A DNA stretch of 64,000 nt from Cyanophora paradoxa. Lineage: Eukaryota; Glaucocystophyceae; Cyanophorales; Cyanophoraceae. Under the pieces are notes generated by a model that did not search any database, was not told where the DNA came from, and was given only the letters and a program-made list of their open reading frames with translations. The stretch lies in the NCBI GenBank assembly GCA_004431415.1, contig QPMI01000434.1, positions 1-64,000 on the forward strand, read 5' to 3'. The position numbers and the translations under genes are program-made. Position 1 is the first letter of the stretch. Each line of letters starts with the position of its first letter. Positions 1-13,000 of the stretch are shown piece by piece.

Positions 1-3000
1 CGACGACTGGGCCGACGAGGCGGAGGAGGAGGACGGGGCGGGGACGGCGCCCTCCGCCCCGCCCGGGGGCCCCTCGAGCCGGCCTTCTCCTTCGCCTCGG
101 CCCCCTCCGCCTCCTTCAAGTCGGCCCCCTCGGCCTCTTTCGCCGGCGCCGGCGCCGGCCCGCGCCCCGGGGCCCCGCGGGGCGGGCGGGTGCGGGAGTG
201 GACCGTCGTGCTGGGCGTGCGCCCCTCGGCGGAGGAGGCGGGGGCCGCCCCGGAGGGCCCCGCCCCCCCCGCGCCCCCGCCCGAGGGCGACGCCGAGGCG
301 CTGGCGCTCCCGTGGAGCGCCCCCGTGCCCCTGCTGCTCGCCCGCGGCTTCATGCGCGTCCGCCCCTACGCGCCCCTCGCCCAGTTCGCCTGGAGCGACC
401 CGCCCAGTGCGCCCCCGCCCCGCCCACCCAGCCCTCCTCTCCGTCTCACTCGCCCCCAGTCGCCCTCCCGAGCGCCCTCCGAGAAGACAAGATGCGGTGC
501 GCTCTGGGCGAGCCGGGGCGGGGTGCGGGGCGCTGAGGGGGGCGGGGCAGGCGGTACGTGGCGCGGCGGGAGGGGCGCCACTTCTGCGTCTACTCGAAGG
601 GGGCCGGCCAGGCGCACCTGCGCGCCGTCGCCGCCCCCACCCCCCGCGGCGTGGCCGCCGTCCAGTTCTGCTCCCCCTTCTCCCTCCGCAATCGGACCCC
701 CTTCCCCCTCCGCTTCCTCCTCTCTGTGGGCGGCGCCCCGCCCTCCTCGCTGGCGCACGGGGTCTTCGAGGAGGAGCGCGGGGCCGGGCGCCTCCTGCCC
801 GGCCGCAAGGCCGCCGTCTTCATCGACGACGCCGAGGCCCGCCCCGCCCCGCCCCGCGTTCACCTGACCCGATCCCTGCCGCCCCGCTGAGGCCCACCCC
901 CGCCGCGCAGCTGCCGCGCCTGTGCATCGCGGTGAAGATCGACAGCCACCAGTACCCCGGGGCCGGCTTCTCGACGGGGGTCTACTGCGCGCGGATGCGG
1001 CAGGCGGACAACGCGGCGTGCCTGCTGGCGCCCATCGGGGTGGCCTCGTGCGTGGGGCTCTACGTGATCACGCGGGGGGAGGGCCAGCTGGGGCGCCCCG
1101 CCCTCCCCGATCGCGTCGGGGGCTCCTTCACCGCCATCGTCCGAACGACGCGCAAGGCCGCCATCGTCCTCCCCTTCCTCCTCGTCAACCGCACCCCGGG
1201 GCCCCTCCTCGCGCGCGACCCCCGCGGCCGCGACGCCTGCGCCCTCCGCCTCGAGCCGGGCGAGGCGGTCCCCTTCCCCGTCTTCAGCCCCGGCCTGCGC
1301 ATCTCGACGGGGGGCCTGCACCGGGCGAAGCTGTGCCTGGCGCGGCCGCCGGGGGGGCAGAGCATCGCGGGGGCGGCCTTCTCGGGGGCGGTGGCGCTGG
1401 AGGCGGCAGAGACGACGCTGGCGCTGCCGCCGGCCCCGCGCGACGCGTCGGAGGCCGCCCCGGAGGGCCCCGACGCCGACGAGGAGGTCGGCGTCTGGGT
1501 GCGCCGCTCCCCCCGCCCGTGCGCCCCCGACGGGATCCCGACATCGACGCGCGGGGCAGGTGGACCCGGCGGCGCTGGTGGCGATCGGGACGGGCAACTC
1601 GCTCACCCGCCGCGCCGTCGTCGTGCGCGTCGCGCCCCGCACCCCCCGCCTTGCACCGCCGCCTCGCCGGAGGTGACGCCGGCCCCGCGCAGCTGCCGCG
1701 CTGGTCGGTGACGAACCGCTCGGCCCCGCTGCTCGCCGTCCGCTCGGAGGGCCCCGAGGGCGGCGCCGGCCCGCCCTCGCCCTCGCCACCGGCGAGACCC
1801 GCATCTGGCGGTGGCCGCCGGGGGCCGGGGCGCGGCGGGCGCTGCAGCTGCGGGCGGGGGAGGGCCTCTGGTCGGCGGGCGTGCCGGTGGCGAAGGCGGA
1901 CTTGATGGTGCTGCAGCTGCGGGGCCCGAGGGGCGCCCCGCGGAGCTCGTCGCCGTGCAGGTCGAGCTGCGGGGGCCCACCCTCCAGATCTTCCTCGACC
2001 GCGAGCCCGCCCGTGCGCCCCGCCCGCCCCGCCACACGCGCCCCCCGCTCGCCCCCCGAGCGGCCCGCCGCGCAGCGCCCTTCGTGATCGTGAACCACCT
2101 GCCGCGGCCCGTGCTGGCCTTCCAGGAGGGGTGCAGCCCGGCGGGGGCCGCCCCCCTCGAGGTCCCGCCCCGCGGCCAGGCCCCCTTCTGCTGGGACGAC
2201 CCGCGCCCCGCCGGCGGCGCCGCCCCCGCCATTGGCCTCGAGCTGCCGCCGCCCTCGGGCTCGGGCCCCGTCGTGCGGGTGACCGTCGGGGAGCCCGAGC
2301 GGCTGCGGACCGCCGTGCTCTACCGCGAGAAGGGGAGCCCCGCAGTGCGCGCCATCATCGAGGCCCGCGGCTCCCAGCGCCGCATCCGCATCGCCCACGC
2401 CGCCCCCGACGCCCCGCACGGCCCCGCCGGCCACTCGCCCCGCTGGAGCGTCGCCGGCGCCGCCGGCGGGGCGGCCCGCCAGATGAGCGGGGCGGCGCGG
2501 CAGGTGGGCGGGGCGGCGCGGCAGGCGGGGGCGGCGGCGGCGGCGCTGGCGGGGGCGAGCCTGGCGAAGCTCGCGCCCAAGTCGCCGCGGAGGACGCCGG
2601 GGGCCGGCGGGGAGGGCGGGACGCCGCGGGCCGAGGCGGTGCGGATGTCGGCGGGCATCTTCGGGGGCGAGGGGGCGGGGGCGTCGAGGAGGCGAGCGTG
2701 GAGCTCCTCGGGGGCGACCCCGCCCTCGACGAGGAGCCCCCGCCCGACGCCGCCGCCCCCGAGGCGGCCGCCGGCCCGGCCGGGGCGGAGGGGGAGGGGG
2801 CGGAGGCGCTGCCGCGGCTGGCGCTGGACTTCGCGGCGGCCGGCATCCACGTCTCGGTCTTCTCGAGCAAGGCGAGCGAGATCCTGCACCTCGCCGCCGA
2901 CGGCATCGGCGCGGCGGTGCGCGTCGGGGCGGAGACGACGCAGGCCGTCGCCCACGTCGAGCTCCTCCAGTGCGACAACTGCCGCTTCACCCGCCCCGGC

Positions 3001-5579
3001 TTCCAGGCGCCCCCGCCCGCCCCTTTTCTCCCGTCCCTTCCCTGCGGCTCACAGGGGCACACAGGTCCTCTTCGGGAAGCCGCGGGCGGCGCGGGGCGAG
3101 TCGTCGCTCTCGCCGGGGCGCGTGTGGGGGGACGTGGCGCGGGCGTACGCGGAGGGGGAGGGGCGGCAGCCGGCGCTGGAGGTGGGCGTGGAGCAGGCGA
3201 GCGAGGCGAGCGAGGTCGTCCACCTCAAGCGCATCCAGATCGCCGTCGCCCCCCTCGTGCCCGCCCCCCGCCCCGCCCCGCTCCGCCCGCCCCCGACGCC
3301 GCCCCGCCCCGCCCCGTCCCCCGCAGGAGGTGCGGCTGCACGAGGAGCTCATCGTCGAGCTCATCCGCCTCTCCCTCGCCCTCTTCCGCCGCCTCAAGGC
3401 CCGCCCCCCCGCCCCGCCCCTCCCTCTTGCTGGCCGCGAGCTCTGACTCTGAGCGGGCGGCAGGCGGACCTGGCGGCCATCGCGGGCCGCTCGGACACGC
3501 ACGCCCTCCTCGACGCCCCGGACTGTCCGCGCCCTCCCCTCCCCCTGCCCCCCTCCGCCCCGCCCGCCTCGACGCCCCAGCGCAGCAGCGTCGGGCCCGG
3601 CGGCGGCGAGCGCGGGGCGCAAGGGGGAGGGGGAGGGGGAGGAGGAGGGGGAGGGCGGGGCGGGGTCGGGGTCGCCGCTGGTGCCGCCCCCGCGGCGCGT
3701 GTACGTGGAGTCGCTCTCCGTGGCGCCCCTCCAACTCACCGTCACCGTCAAGGCCCGCCCCTGCCCGGCAGGGGGGAAGGGGAGGGGGCGCGCGGGGAGG
3801 CTGATGGTCCCGCGCGGCCGCGCAGGCGTCGCCGTCGGCGGGGGCGGAGCTGGCAAAGTGCCCCCGCCGCCTCGCCCGGCGCCGGGGGGCCCGGGCCTGA
3901 GGGGCGCGCAGGTACCACTTCACGGCGGGGCTGCTGCACGACTTCGGGGCCGCCCTCCTCAACCTCGAGAAGGCCCGCCTCGCTCGCGCGCCCCGTGCGG
4001 GGGAGGGGCGCCACGCTGACCGCCGGGCCGGGGCCGGGGGCAGGTGCCGCTGGCGGTGGGGCGGCTGGAGGTGCAGGACGCCTTCGGGCTCCCCGAGGCC
4101 GTCCTCCTCCAGCTCGCCGCCTTCTACCGCGCCGAGGCCCGCGCAGCCCTCGGCCAGGTCCCCGCCCCGCCCCGCCCCCGCCCGCGGGGCCTCACGCGGA
4201 ACGGCAGGTGGTGGGGCGCATGGAGGTGCTGGGGGACCCCCTCGCCTTCCTCGACGGCGTCAAGGCCCGCCCGCCCCGCCCCCGCGTCCCGCCCCGCTGC
4301 TCCCCGAGGCGGCCGGGCGGGGGCTCCCCCGCAGGCCGGTATCCGCGGCGTCGCCTCCACCACCAAGATGGTCCCGCCCCGCGCCCCGGCCCCCGCCCGA
4401 GCCCCCGTGCGCCGCTGAGCGCCGGCGGCGTGGCGGGGCAGGCGCTGACGTCGCGGATGGAGGGGACGGGGAGCGGTGCGGAGGCGGCGCGGGCGCTGCT
4501 CCTCTCCCTCCTCACGGGGACGGCCAAGTCCGCGCACAAGGTCACCGGCACCGTCGCCAAGGCGACCCTCTTCGGCCCCTCCCGCCGCTCCTGGTTCGGC
4601 CTCGCCATCGCCCAGGAGGAGCTCAAGGCACGCGCCCCCGCCCCGCTCCCCCGGGCGGGCCGGCTGGTCGTGACGGCGCGCAGGTGCCGATGAGCGTGGG
4701 GGGCGGGCTGGAGCAGGGCCTCAAGCTCTTCTTCCTCCGCTCCGGCGGCGCGGCGGCGAGCCTCATCTCCAAGCCGGTCTGGTCGGCCCGGCGGCGGGGG
4801 CCGCTGGGCGCCGCCCTCGCCCTCGTCGGGGCCGCCCTGGGCCTCGCCGTCCAGCCGGCCCTCGGCGCCTTCTCCGCCCTCTCCAAGCTCGCCGAGGGCC
4901 TCCAGAACTCCCTCACCGAGGCCCGCCCCGCCCCTCCCCCCGCCCCCCGAGCCCGAGCGCCGCCCCTCAACGCTGCGGCGCGCAGGACGAGGGGCTGCGG
5001 GAGGACGGGCGCGTGCGCGTGCCGCGCACCTGCTCCTACCTCCTTACCATCGGTGCCCGGGCCCGAGCGCGCCGCGCCCGCCCCGCGCAGCCAGCTGCCC
5101 CCTCACGCCGCGCCGGGCGGCAGCGCCGTACGACGCGGCGATGAGCGCGGCGCGGGAGGCGCTCATCCGCGCGGGGCTCATGGAGGTCAAGAAGGGTGCG
5201 CCGCCCCTGCCGCGCGCCCCGGCCGCAGGCCGCCGCCAGAGCTCAACGGGGCGCGCGCGGGGCGGCAGACGACCGGCTCTTCGAGAGCGTGATCGTGTGC
5301 GAGCACGACCTGGTGGCCGTCTCGGGCACGCGCCTCCACTTCCTCACCGCCTCGGGCACGCACGCCTCGTGGACCGCGCGCCTCGACCGCGTCGCCGCCG
5401 TCCGCGGCGTGCGGAGCGACGAGGAGCTGCGGCCCGTGGAGGGGGTGCGGCTGACGCTCGCGGAGCAGCCGCCGGCCTTCCTCTTCGTGCCGTGCGGGCC
5501 CGAGGTGCAGCGCCGCCTCCTCGACGTCCTCGCGCCCCTCGTCTCCGGCTCCCGCTGGACCGCCTCCTTCCCCGAGTAG
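1..5579 (+). CDS. VPS13-like bridge-like lipid transfer protein, C-terminal part (5' end outside window)
   Basis: VPS13 proteins are long rod-like tubes that move phospholipids between membranes at contact sites. The window holds the C-terminal part only. Repeated beta-rich segments at about 600-1500 contain the N-x-T-P phrases typical of the VPS13 adaptor-binding/SHR-BD region, followed at about 2080-2400 by a segment with FVIVNHLPRPVLAFQEG and a PFCWDDP motif. Later come a VYVESLSVAPLQL segment (about 3700), a GRMEVLGDPLAFLDGV segment (about 4210) and an Ala/Gly/Leu-rich ATG_C-like region (about 4480-4920). The last exon (about 5270-5579) ends in a PH-like domain and TAG. Many introns are removed, several with GC donors (for example 837-910). 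The family assignment is from motif order; exon edges in the first 600 bases are uncertain. Its 3' end lies 91 bp from the stop codon of the opposite-strand gene. Confidence 0.85.
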
Positions 5580-5670
5580 CCCCGCCACCGAGCCCCAGCC
5601 CAGCGCCCGCAAAAAAACATAGTTGAATTGCGCCAGGTCGATAACAGCTAGGAGCCGTGCACACAGCGGG

Positions 5671-8600
5671 CTAGGTGCGGGGGGCGCCGTGGTCGGCGTC
5701 GGGGGCGGGGAGGCGGGCGGCGAGGGCGGGGCGGGCGGCGAGGTAGGCCCGGGCGGCGCGGGCGGCGGGGTCCCCGAGCGGGCGCGCGAGGGCGGCGCGC
5801 AGCAGCTCGGCCGCCAGCGCCTCCTCCCCGGCGCCCTCTGCGGAGGCGAGGCGGGGCCCCTCGGCCCGCAGCAGCGCGAGGGCCGCCTCGAGGGCGGCGC
5901 GCTCCCCGCGGGCGGCCCCGCCCCGCGCCCGCCCTCCAGCGCCCCGGCCACGACCGCCGCGAGCTGCCGGGGCGCGTGAGCGAGGGGCGGGGCGGGGCGG
6001 GGGAGGGGAGCGGGCCTCGGGGCCGACGCGGCGGGCGAGGGCGGCGGCGAGGAAGGCAAAGTCGGCGAGGAGGGCGGCGGCGGCGGCCCAGCGGCCCCCC
6101 GCGAGCTCGTGGAAGGCCGCCTCCACCAGGGGCCGCCCCTCCCGCCCCGCCACGCCCCGTCCCCCGACGCGTCCCCAGCCGCCGGAAGAGCGCCGCCAGC
6201 GCCCCGTGCCGCGCACCGTCTGCCGCCCCGCGCACTCTCAGCGGGGGCGGGGCGCTCGAGGGGGAAGGGGCGCGCCGCGCTCGGCCCAGGCGGGGGCGGT
6301 GGGGCCGACGTGGGCGCAGGCCTCCCCCGCCCCCGCCTCCGCGCACGACTGGGGGCACGCGCAGAGGTACCGCCCCCGCACCGCCGCCTGCCGCGCGGTC
6401 AGGGGCTGCGGCTGCGGGGCGGGGCGGGGCGGGGGCGGGCCCGCGTGGTGCGGTGCGCGAGGTCGAGGAGCGGGTCGCCCGTCGCGTCCCGCGGGCGCAG
6501 CAGCGGCCCCGCCGCCCGCACGAGCGCCGCGAAGCGCCGCGGGGGCAGCGGGGGCGCGTCGGGCGGGGCCAGCGCGGCGCGCAGCTCGGACTCGTAGAGG
6601 CCGGCGCGGGAGGCGGCGAGGAGGCCGAGCGCGGCGGCGGCGAGGGGCGCCCCCGCCGCCCGCTCCACCCGCGCGAGGGCGCGCCCGACGAGGCCCTCCA
6701 GCGTCGTCGGCAGCGCCGCCACCGCGCTCGCCTGCGCGCGCCCACGCAAGTCAGCGAAGGGGGGTGCGCGGGGCGGGGCGGGGGCGGGGCGGACGCCGGA
6801 GCCCGGGGAGGTGCGGAGCTCGTCGGCGGCGAGAAAGAGGGCGAGGGGCGAGGCGGCGGCGGGGCTCGCCAGCAGCGCGGCCAGCAGGCCCGGCTCCGGC
6901 CGCCCCGCCGCCGCCAGCGCCCGCCCCGCGATCTCCGACGCCTCCCGCCCCGCCAGCGCCGGCACGGCGAGCTCCAGCGGCGCCGGCGCCCGCGCCCGCA
7001 GCGCGGCCAGCACGCCGCCCGGCCCCTCGGTGAGGGCGAGGATCACGCGCGGGGCGTGCGCGCCCGGGGCCGGCGCCGGAGGCGGCAGCCAGGAGGCCGG
7101 GGCGGCGGCGCCCGCCTCGTCGGGGGCGTCGATGAGGAGGACGGGGCGCGCCCCGCCGCCCGCCCCAGCGCGCCCAGGGCGGCCCAGAGGGCGGCGGCGA
7201 GAGGCCCAACCTCCCACTCGTCGCCCTCGCCGGGGCCCTCGGCGCCGGCGGCCTCGGCGGCGTCGGCGGCGAGGCGGCGGAGGAGGCGGGGCAGGGGCCG
7301 CGACAAGGGCGAGGCGCCGGCGAAGGCGGAGGCGAGGGGCGCCCCCGCCGCCTCCACCCGCCCCGCCAGCGCCGCCATCAGAGTCGTCTTCCCGCACCCC
7401 TGCCCCGCCCCGGCTCGGCCCTGGCGCCAGCGCGGCACTGGGCGCGGTGGGGCGCGGCGGAGGGCACAGCGCACCGGCGGGCCGACGAGGAGGAGGAGGG
7501 AGGGGTCGCGATCGGAGGCAGCGGGAGGGGCGGCGCCGTCGAGGGCGTAGGCGGCGAGGGCGTCGAGGAGCGGGGAGCCCGGGGCGGGGAGGAAGGCGGC
7601 GGCGCGGGCGGCGGCGAAGGCGCGCTGGGCGGCGCGCTCGGCGGGGAGCCAGGCGGGGCCCGCGGACGGGGAGGGGGCGGGGGCGTCGCCCTCGCCGGCG
7701 GCGGCGAGGAGGCCCTCGGCGGCCTCTGCGAGGTCGCGCCGGAGGAGGGCGACGAAGCGCTCCAGGCCCCCGGCCAGGGGCGCCCCCTGCGCGTCCACCC
7801 CGCCCCACGCCGCCGTGTAGTTGCGGGCCGTGCAGTTCGGGCTGCGGCGCACGCTCTCGGCGAAGACGGCGAGGCGGAGGGCGGCGTCCTGGCCCTCGGC
7901 CTCGAAGGCGGGGCGCTGGGGGGCGGGGACGGAGGCGAGGAAGCCTGGGTCGCGCAGGTAGGCGAGGGCGCGCGTGCCCCGCGCCGCCCCCGAGCCGTGC
8001 TCGAGGCCCAGGAAGCCGTAGAGGGCCTCCAGGTGGGTCAGGGAGAAGCCGAGGGGGAAGCCGTCGAGCCAGGCGAAGCGCGGCTCCCCCGCCACCGCGT
8101 ACTTCTGCGGCTGCCAGCCGTACCGCGACCCCACCAGCAGCACGAAGAGCGGCCGCGCGTTGTCTGCCGCCCCCGGCGCTCGCGCGCGGCGCGGGTGGAG
8201 GGGGGGGGGGGGGGGGGGCGGGGGCCCGCACCGATCTCCTCGAGGCAGAGCGCGAGGGCGCTGCGGTCGCTCAGGCCCGTCTCCTCCTCGCGCAGGCCCC
8301 ACCGCCTGCCCCCGAGTCAGCTGGCGGCCGGGAGGGGCGGGGCGCGGGGCGGGGCGGGGCGCGCAGGTCGACGGGGAGGAATGAGAGGCGGCGGGCCTCG
8401 CCCCACGCGTTGAGGAACGGGAATACGTCGCGCGCGATCGCCGCCCGCTCTCCGTGCCCGTCCTTGAACGTCGAGCTGCGCCCCGGCCTCGGCGCGCGGC
8501 GGCCGGCGCCACGGGCGCGGCTGGCGGCACCTGATGAAGACCTTCAGGGTGAGCCAGCGCCCCTCCTTGCGCGCCTGATGCGGGTGCGCGTTAGTGGCGC

Positions 8601-9170
8601 GCCTCGCGCGGGGGACGGACGGCGTGGGCGGCGTGCGGGGCCCGCCTGGAGCATGGCGCGCTGCTTCGCGTCGAGGGCGGAGGCAACGTTGGCGCGCATG
8701 GCGCGCAGCCGCTCCTCGACCGACGTCTCGTCGATTTCCTCCTGCTCAAAGCGCTGCTGGGGCGTCCGGCTGGAGGAGCCGGCGTGGTGCGAGCCGTGGG
8801 GCGACGACGGGGCCGTCGGGGGAGCGCTGTTCTGCCCCGCTGCCGAGAGTGAGATGGAGTTCGCCGAGTCGAGCCGCCTCAGCATTCGCATCGCGTCCAC
8901 TGTGGTCATCGCGGCCGCTGCGTCCGGGAGAGCGGGGAGCCCAGATGCACTTTTGGGCTGCCCTGGCCGGTCGGGCGGCGGGGCCGGCGATCCACCATTG
9001 GGAGGCGCAGTCGATATGGCTGATGCTGGCTGTGCCTGCTTTGTCTGGGCCTGTGCTGGCTGCGCGGGCTCCGAACCTCCTCCTGGCGAAGCTTTCGATG
9101 GAACCGGGCCGGGCGCGGTCACTGTGGCGTTGATCTGCTTGGCGCCACCAGAAGATGCGCACGACCCCAT
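5671..9170 (-). CDS. NPHP3/TEP1-like protein: N-myristoylation signal, DUF4062, NACHT-type ATPase
   Basis: The start at 9170 gives MGSCASSGG, a good N-myristoylation signal (Gly2, Ser6) with Cys4 available for palmitoylation. After a Ser/Pro-rich region and a short EEIDETSVEERL helix comes a DUF4062-type segment: LTLKVFISSTFKDG, then GLREEETGLSDRSALALCLEEI and LFVLLVGSRYGWQP, each on its own exon. Next is a P-loop NTPase with Walker A GPPGCGKTTLM, completed across an intron near 7400-7470, and Walker B VLLIDAPDEAG. A Leu/Ala-rich helical region with a winged-helix-like LESELRAAL phrase follows and the protein ends APDADHGAPRT. DUF4062 plus NACHT is the layout of nephrocystin-3 and telomerase-associated protein 1; human NPHP3 also begins with a myristoylated MG motif. 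No TPR repeats are evident before the stop, so this may be a shorter relative. A ciliary role is inference. Confidence 0.75.
8200..8218. repeat. Poly-G tract in an intron
   Basis: Run of 19 G on the + strand (C on the coding strand) inside the NPHP3-like gene, between the exon ending LCLEEI and the exon beginning DNARPLF. Its length is likely variable or unreliable in assembly. Confidence 0.85.
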
Positions 9171-10020
9171 CGGCCGTACGCGCGCCTCTGGAACGCCTGG
9201 TGGCGTAGACCAAAAAAGCTACCCAGTCACGCGCCCCGCGACCGCAAATTGTCAGCCCGCCAGCCACCCACTAGCTGCTGATGATCACAGATCTAGATCA
9301 CAGCGAACTAGTACTGAAGTACGAGCAGGCCAGCACAGGGGGGGTAGAGCAAACTTCAAGCTTAGGGCTCGAAAGGTACGCGTGCTGTAGGTGCTCCCGC
9401 CCAAGACGCGCCCCAGGTGCGCGCCGCGCGCGCAGGTGCCCTGGAGCGTCGATCTGCTCGGCGGCTGATCGTCCTCCGCCCGCGCAGGCGCTCCTCTGGG
9501 TGGGAGGCTCGTCGATCGAGTGCGCCCCCGTTCGCTTTGATTTGGATATCGAGACCGTTCGATCTCAATCTGACCCCTTTTCGCCCCCGCCGCAGGCTGA
9601 CTCCATGTCGGGCCCCCCCCAGGGCCTGTAGGGGCTCCCGCCACCGCCCTGAGACGACCCCCGCCGCCACAAGACGCGATGCAGCACCACGCCGCGCGTG
9701 CGGGCACCTGTAGCTATTTAGCTAGCCAGAGTGTCCGTGGGGAGGCGCATTACTCTCCTTAGGGGGCCACGCAGGGCTCGGCTGGCCGAGCGTGAGCTCG
9801 GTTGGCTGGGCCCGCGGCCGCGGCGGCCGCAGTGTACATTCCCACACTTGTAGCCCGGACCTGCGTCTTTAGTACGTGTCCAAATGCGAATCGTCACATG
9901 TCACATGTACTCGCAGGGACCGCGCATCAATTCCGATGCGAGGGGAGTTCAATTGAAGCTGTTCGAGTCTGTCGAAGCTAAGAGACGATCGCGGGGGGCG
10001 GGCGGGCGGGAGGGCTGCAG
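9171..10020. other. Intergenic stretch between NPHP3-like start and RIC1 stop
   Basis: Less GC-rich than the flanking genes. It must hold the promoter of the NPHP3-like gene (near 9170) and the 3' flank of RIC1 (near 10020). Short open frames here show no protein-like composition and no convincing splice pattern. No RNA gene was recognised. Confidence 0.6.
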
Positions 10021-13000
10021 CTAGCAGCTAGCGGCGATGCCGGCGCTGCGCAGCTCCCTCTCCACGGCGGCGAGGAGGGCGCGGTACGTTGCGCTGCGCG
10101 CCGGTGAGGCCGGGGCGGGGGCGGCCGGGCGGGGCGGGGAGGGGCGGGGCGGGGCGGGGCACCAGGGGTGGGGGGCGAGGGCGGAGCGGAGGCGGGGGAG
10201 GAGGCGGGGGCAGTCCTCGACGAGGCGGACGAGGAGGGTGCCGTCGAGGAGGGCGACGGCGAGGAGGCAGGCCCAGTCCACCGCGTTCGCGTCCAGCGCC
10301 GCCCCCAGCATCTCCTCCACGTCCCGCTGCCCCTGCTGCTGCGCGCCCCCCGAGAAGCTCCCGCCCCGCCCCAGGCCCTCCTCCGAGAGGTTCCCCGACG
10401 ACCGCCGCTGCCGCCCCGGCGGCGAGCCGCCGGCGCCGGCCGCCTCGCTCGGGGCCGGGGCCGGGGCGGGGGCGGGGGCGGGGGCGCGGGGGTGGAAGAG
10501 GGGCGTGGGGAGGGCCTTGGGGAGGGGGAGGTGGAACTGCTCGTGGAGGGCGGCGAGGGCGGCGGTCCAGTCGGGGACGGCGGCGCGGTCGCCCTCGCGG
10601 GCGAGGAAGGGGACCAGCTGGAACTGCGTCACGTTGCGCACGAAGCGCAGCAGCTGCTTCACGCGCGCCTGGGCCAGCAGGCCCCGCGCGTGCCGCGACA
10701 TCAGCCGCTCCAGCGCCGGCAGAATGCTGCCCCGCCGCCTCAGTGCGAGGAGGAGGCGTTGGAGGGGGCGGGGGCGGGAGGGGCGGGCGCACTAGACGGT
10801 GTAGATGTCCTCGCCCTCGGCGAGGAGGGCCCCCACGCCGGCGTCCGCCGCCCCCACCCGCTTCCGCGCCGCGTGCCCCGGGTGGCCCCCGCAGCCTCCC
10901 CACCTGCAGCCGGCCCCCGCCCCCGGCGGCGCCGGCGGCGGCGCCGGGCGCTCGCGCAGGCGGGCGGCGAGGGAGGCGGCGGTCTGGGCGAGGGGGGCGT
11001 TGCCCTGCGGGGGCGTGAGGGAGAGGAGGGGGCGGGCGGGGAGGGGGCGGGGAGGGGGCGCCTCGTGGACGGAGAGGAAGCGGACGACGTCGCGGGCGAG
11101 CTCGTACTCGGCCGTCTCGAGCGCCGCCTCGAGCAGCTTCAGGGCCTGCAGGTTCGACGTCCACAGGTCCCCCGTGTTGTGCAGGATCACCAGGTAGCAC
11201 GCCGCCGTCCGCAGCCGCCCCGCCGCGAAGCACTCCTCGAAGAGCGCCGACGGGTGCCCCGCCAGCGAGAAGAGGCGGGGCCAGCAGCGGTCGTCCGTCT
11301 TGCGCGCGCACCGCACGATGATCTCCGGGAAGTCCGGGAAGGCCCTGCGCGCCGCCAGCTCGGCCCCAAGCGACGCCGGGGCCCGCGGGGCGGGGCGCGG
11401 CGCGTCGAGCACCGGACGAGGGCGACGACGCCAGGGAGGAGCGTCTCGGCGACGGAGCGCGAGCGGGGGCGCGGCGAGGGCGCCGGCGCCGCGTTCAGGT
11501 CCAGCGGGTTCAGCAGCAGGGCCCCCGGCCGCCGCGCCCCGGCCGCCGGCGCCTCCGCGCCGATGGGCCGGAAGGCGCCCGGGGGGTCGTTGGGGCGGGG
11601 GGCGGGGGCGGGGGCGGGGGCGGCGGTGGGGGGCTGCGGGGAGGGGGCGGGCCGGAGGGGCCCGGCGCCGTGCTGGAGGAGGAGGTCGGGCCCGGAGCCC
11701 TCGTCCTCGAGGGCGTCGTGGAGGAGCCACTCGAGGGCGTGCGCGAAGTGCGGGCGCGCGCTGAAGCGGCGCGCGACGCGCAGCGCGAGGGCGTCGCGCC
11801 CCTCCGCGAGGAGGTGCCGCAGCAGGCAGTGCAGGTAGAGCTGCTGCTTCAGGCGCGGCTGGAAGCACGGCACGGGCGCCGCGCACGAGGGGTCGATCCC
11901 CTGCGAGACGCCCACGACCGAGGAGAGCTCGGGGAAGACCCCCACGGGGTACACCTCCCGGTCTAGCTCGAGCCAGCGCTCGGGGAGGTGCGGGGGAAGG
12001 GGGCCCGTGGGGCCCGGCGAGCCCGAGGGGGGCCCCGCGCTGGGCGGCGAGGGCGGCTCCTTGGGGGAGGCGGGGTCGGCGCCCCGCTGCGGCCCCGTCT
12101 CGAGGTCGGGGAACCAGACGAAGAGGCCCTGGTCGCCGTAGGCCCACCAGGAGTGGTGCCCGAGGTGGCGGGCCGCCGTGCGCGGGGCCGGCGGGTAGCC
12201 GACGGCGGTGTACCAGAGCTGCTCGGTGGAGCGGGCGACGTAGACGTCGCGGGCGGCGGCACCCTCGGCGTCGGGCTGCGGGTCGAGGTCGAGCACGGAG
12301 ACGACGCCGTCGGAGCCCATGACGAGGCACCGCGAGCTCGGCGCCCCCGCCTCGCCCACGCGCCCGCCCACGCCGAAGCTCCCAGAGCGGAAGGAGGCCG
12401 CTTGCGGCGGGTGTGCGCCCCGCAGGGAGGGCGAGGGCGGGGGCGGGCAGGGGAACGGGGAGGAGGCGGAGGGCTGGACGGAGAGGGCCGGGGTGAGGAA
12501 GCGCATGACGAGCGGGTGCGCGGCGTTGGCGCTGCTCAGGGAGAGCCGCCGCGTCACGAAGACCTTGAGCTGGACCTTCTCGGGGGGCGCGGCGGGGGGC
12601 GAGGGGCTGCGCCCGGGGCCAGCCCCCGGGACGGGGGAGGCGCTGGGGGCGGCCCCCTCGACGCTGGCGGAGAGGGAGAGGAGGGTGACCGTCGAGTCGG
12701 CCGTGTACACCAGCAGCTGGCCCCCGATCGCCAGCGCCGGCGCCCGCCCCGCCGCCCCGGCGGCGGCGCGCGCGGGGAGGGAGGAGGAGGAGGCGGGGGC
12801 GCGGGGCGAGGAGGCGGTGTTGCAGTCGAGGAGGAGGGGCCGGGCGGGGAGCTTCTCGCGCCAGAGGAGGGAGGAGGCGTCGAGGTGGGTGCGGGGGAAG
12901 AAGAGGAGCTCGTACTGGGGCGGGGCGCGGGAGCCCTTGGGGACGGGGAGCTGGTTGGCGATAATGAGGACGTGGTTGGAGAACCAGGCGACGGCGAGGG

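Noticed and set aside
860-2434. 524-codon open frame on the minus strand opposite the VPS13-like exons
   Set aside because: The plus strand carries recognisable VPS13 motifs. At this GC content antisense frames stay open by chance, and the translation is Gly/Ala/Arg-rich without motifs.
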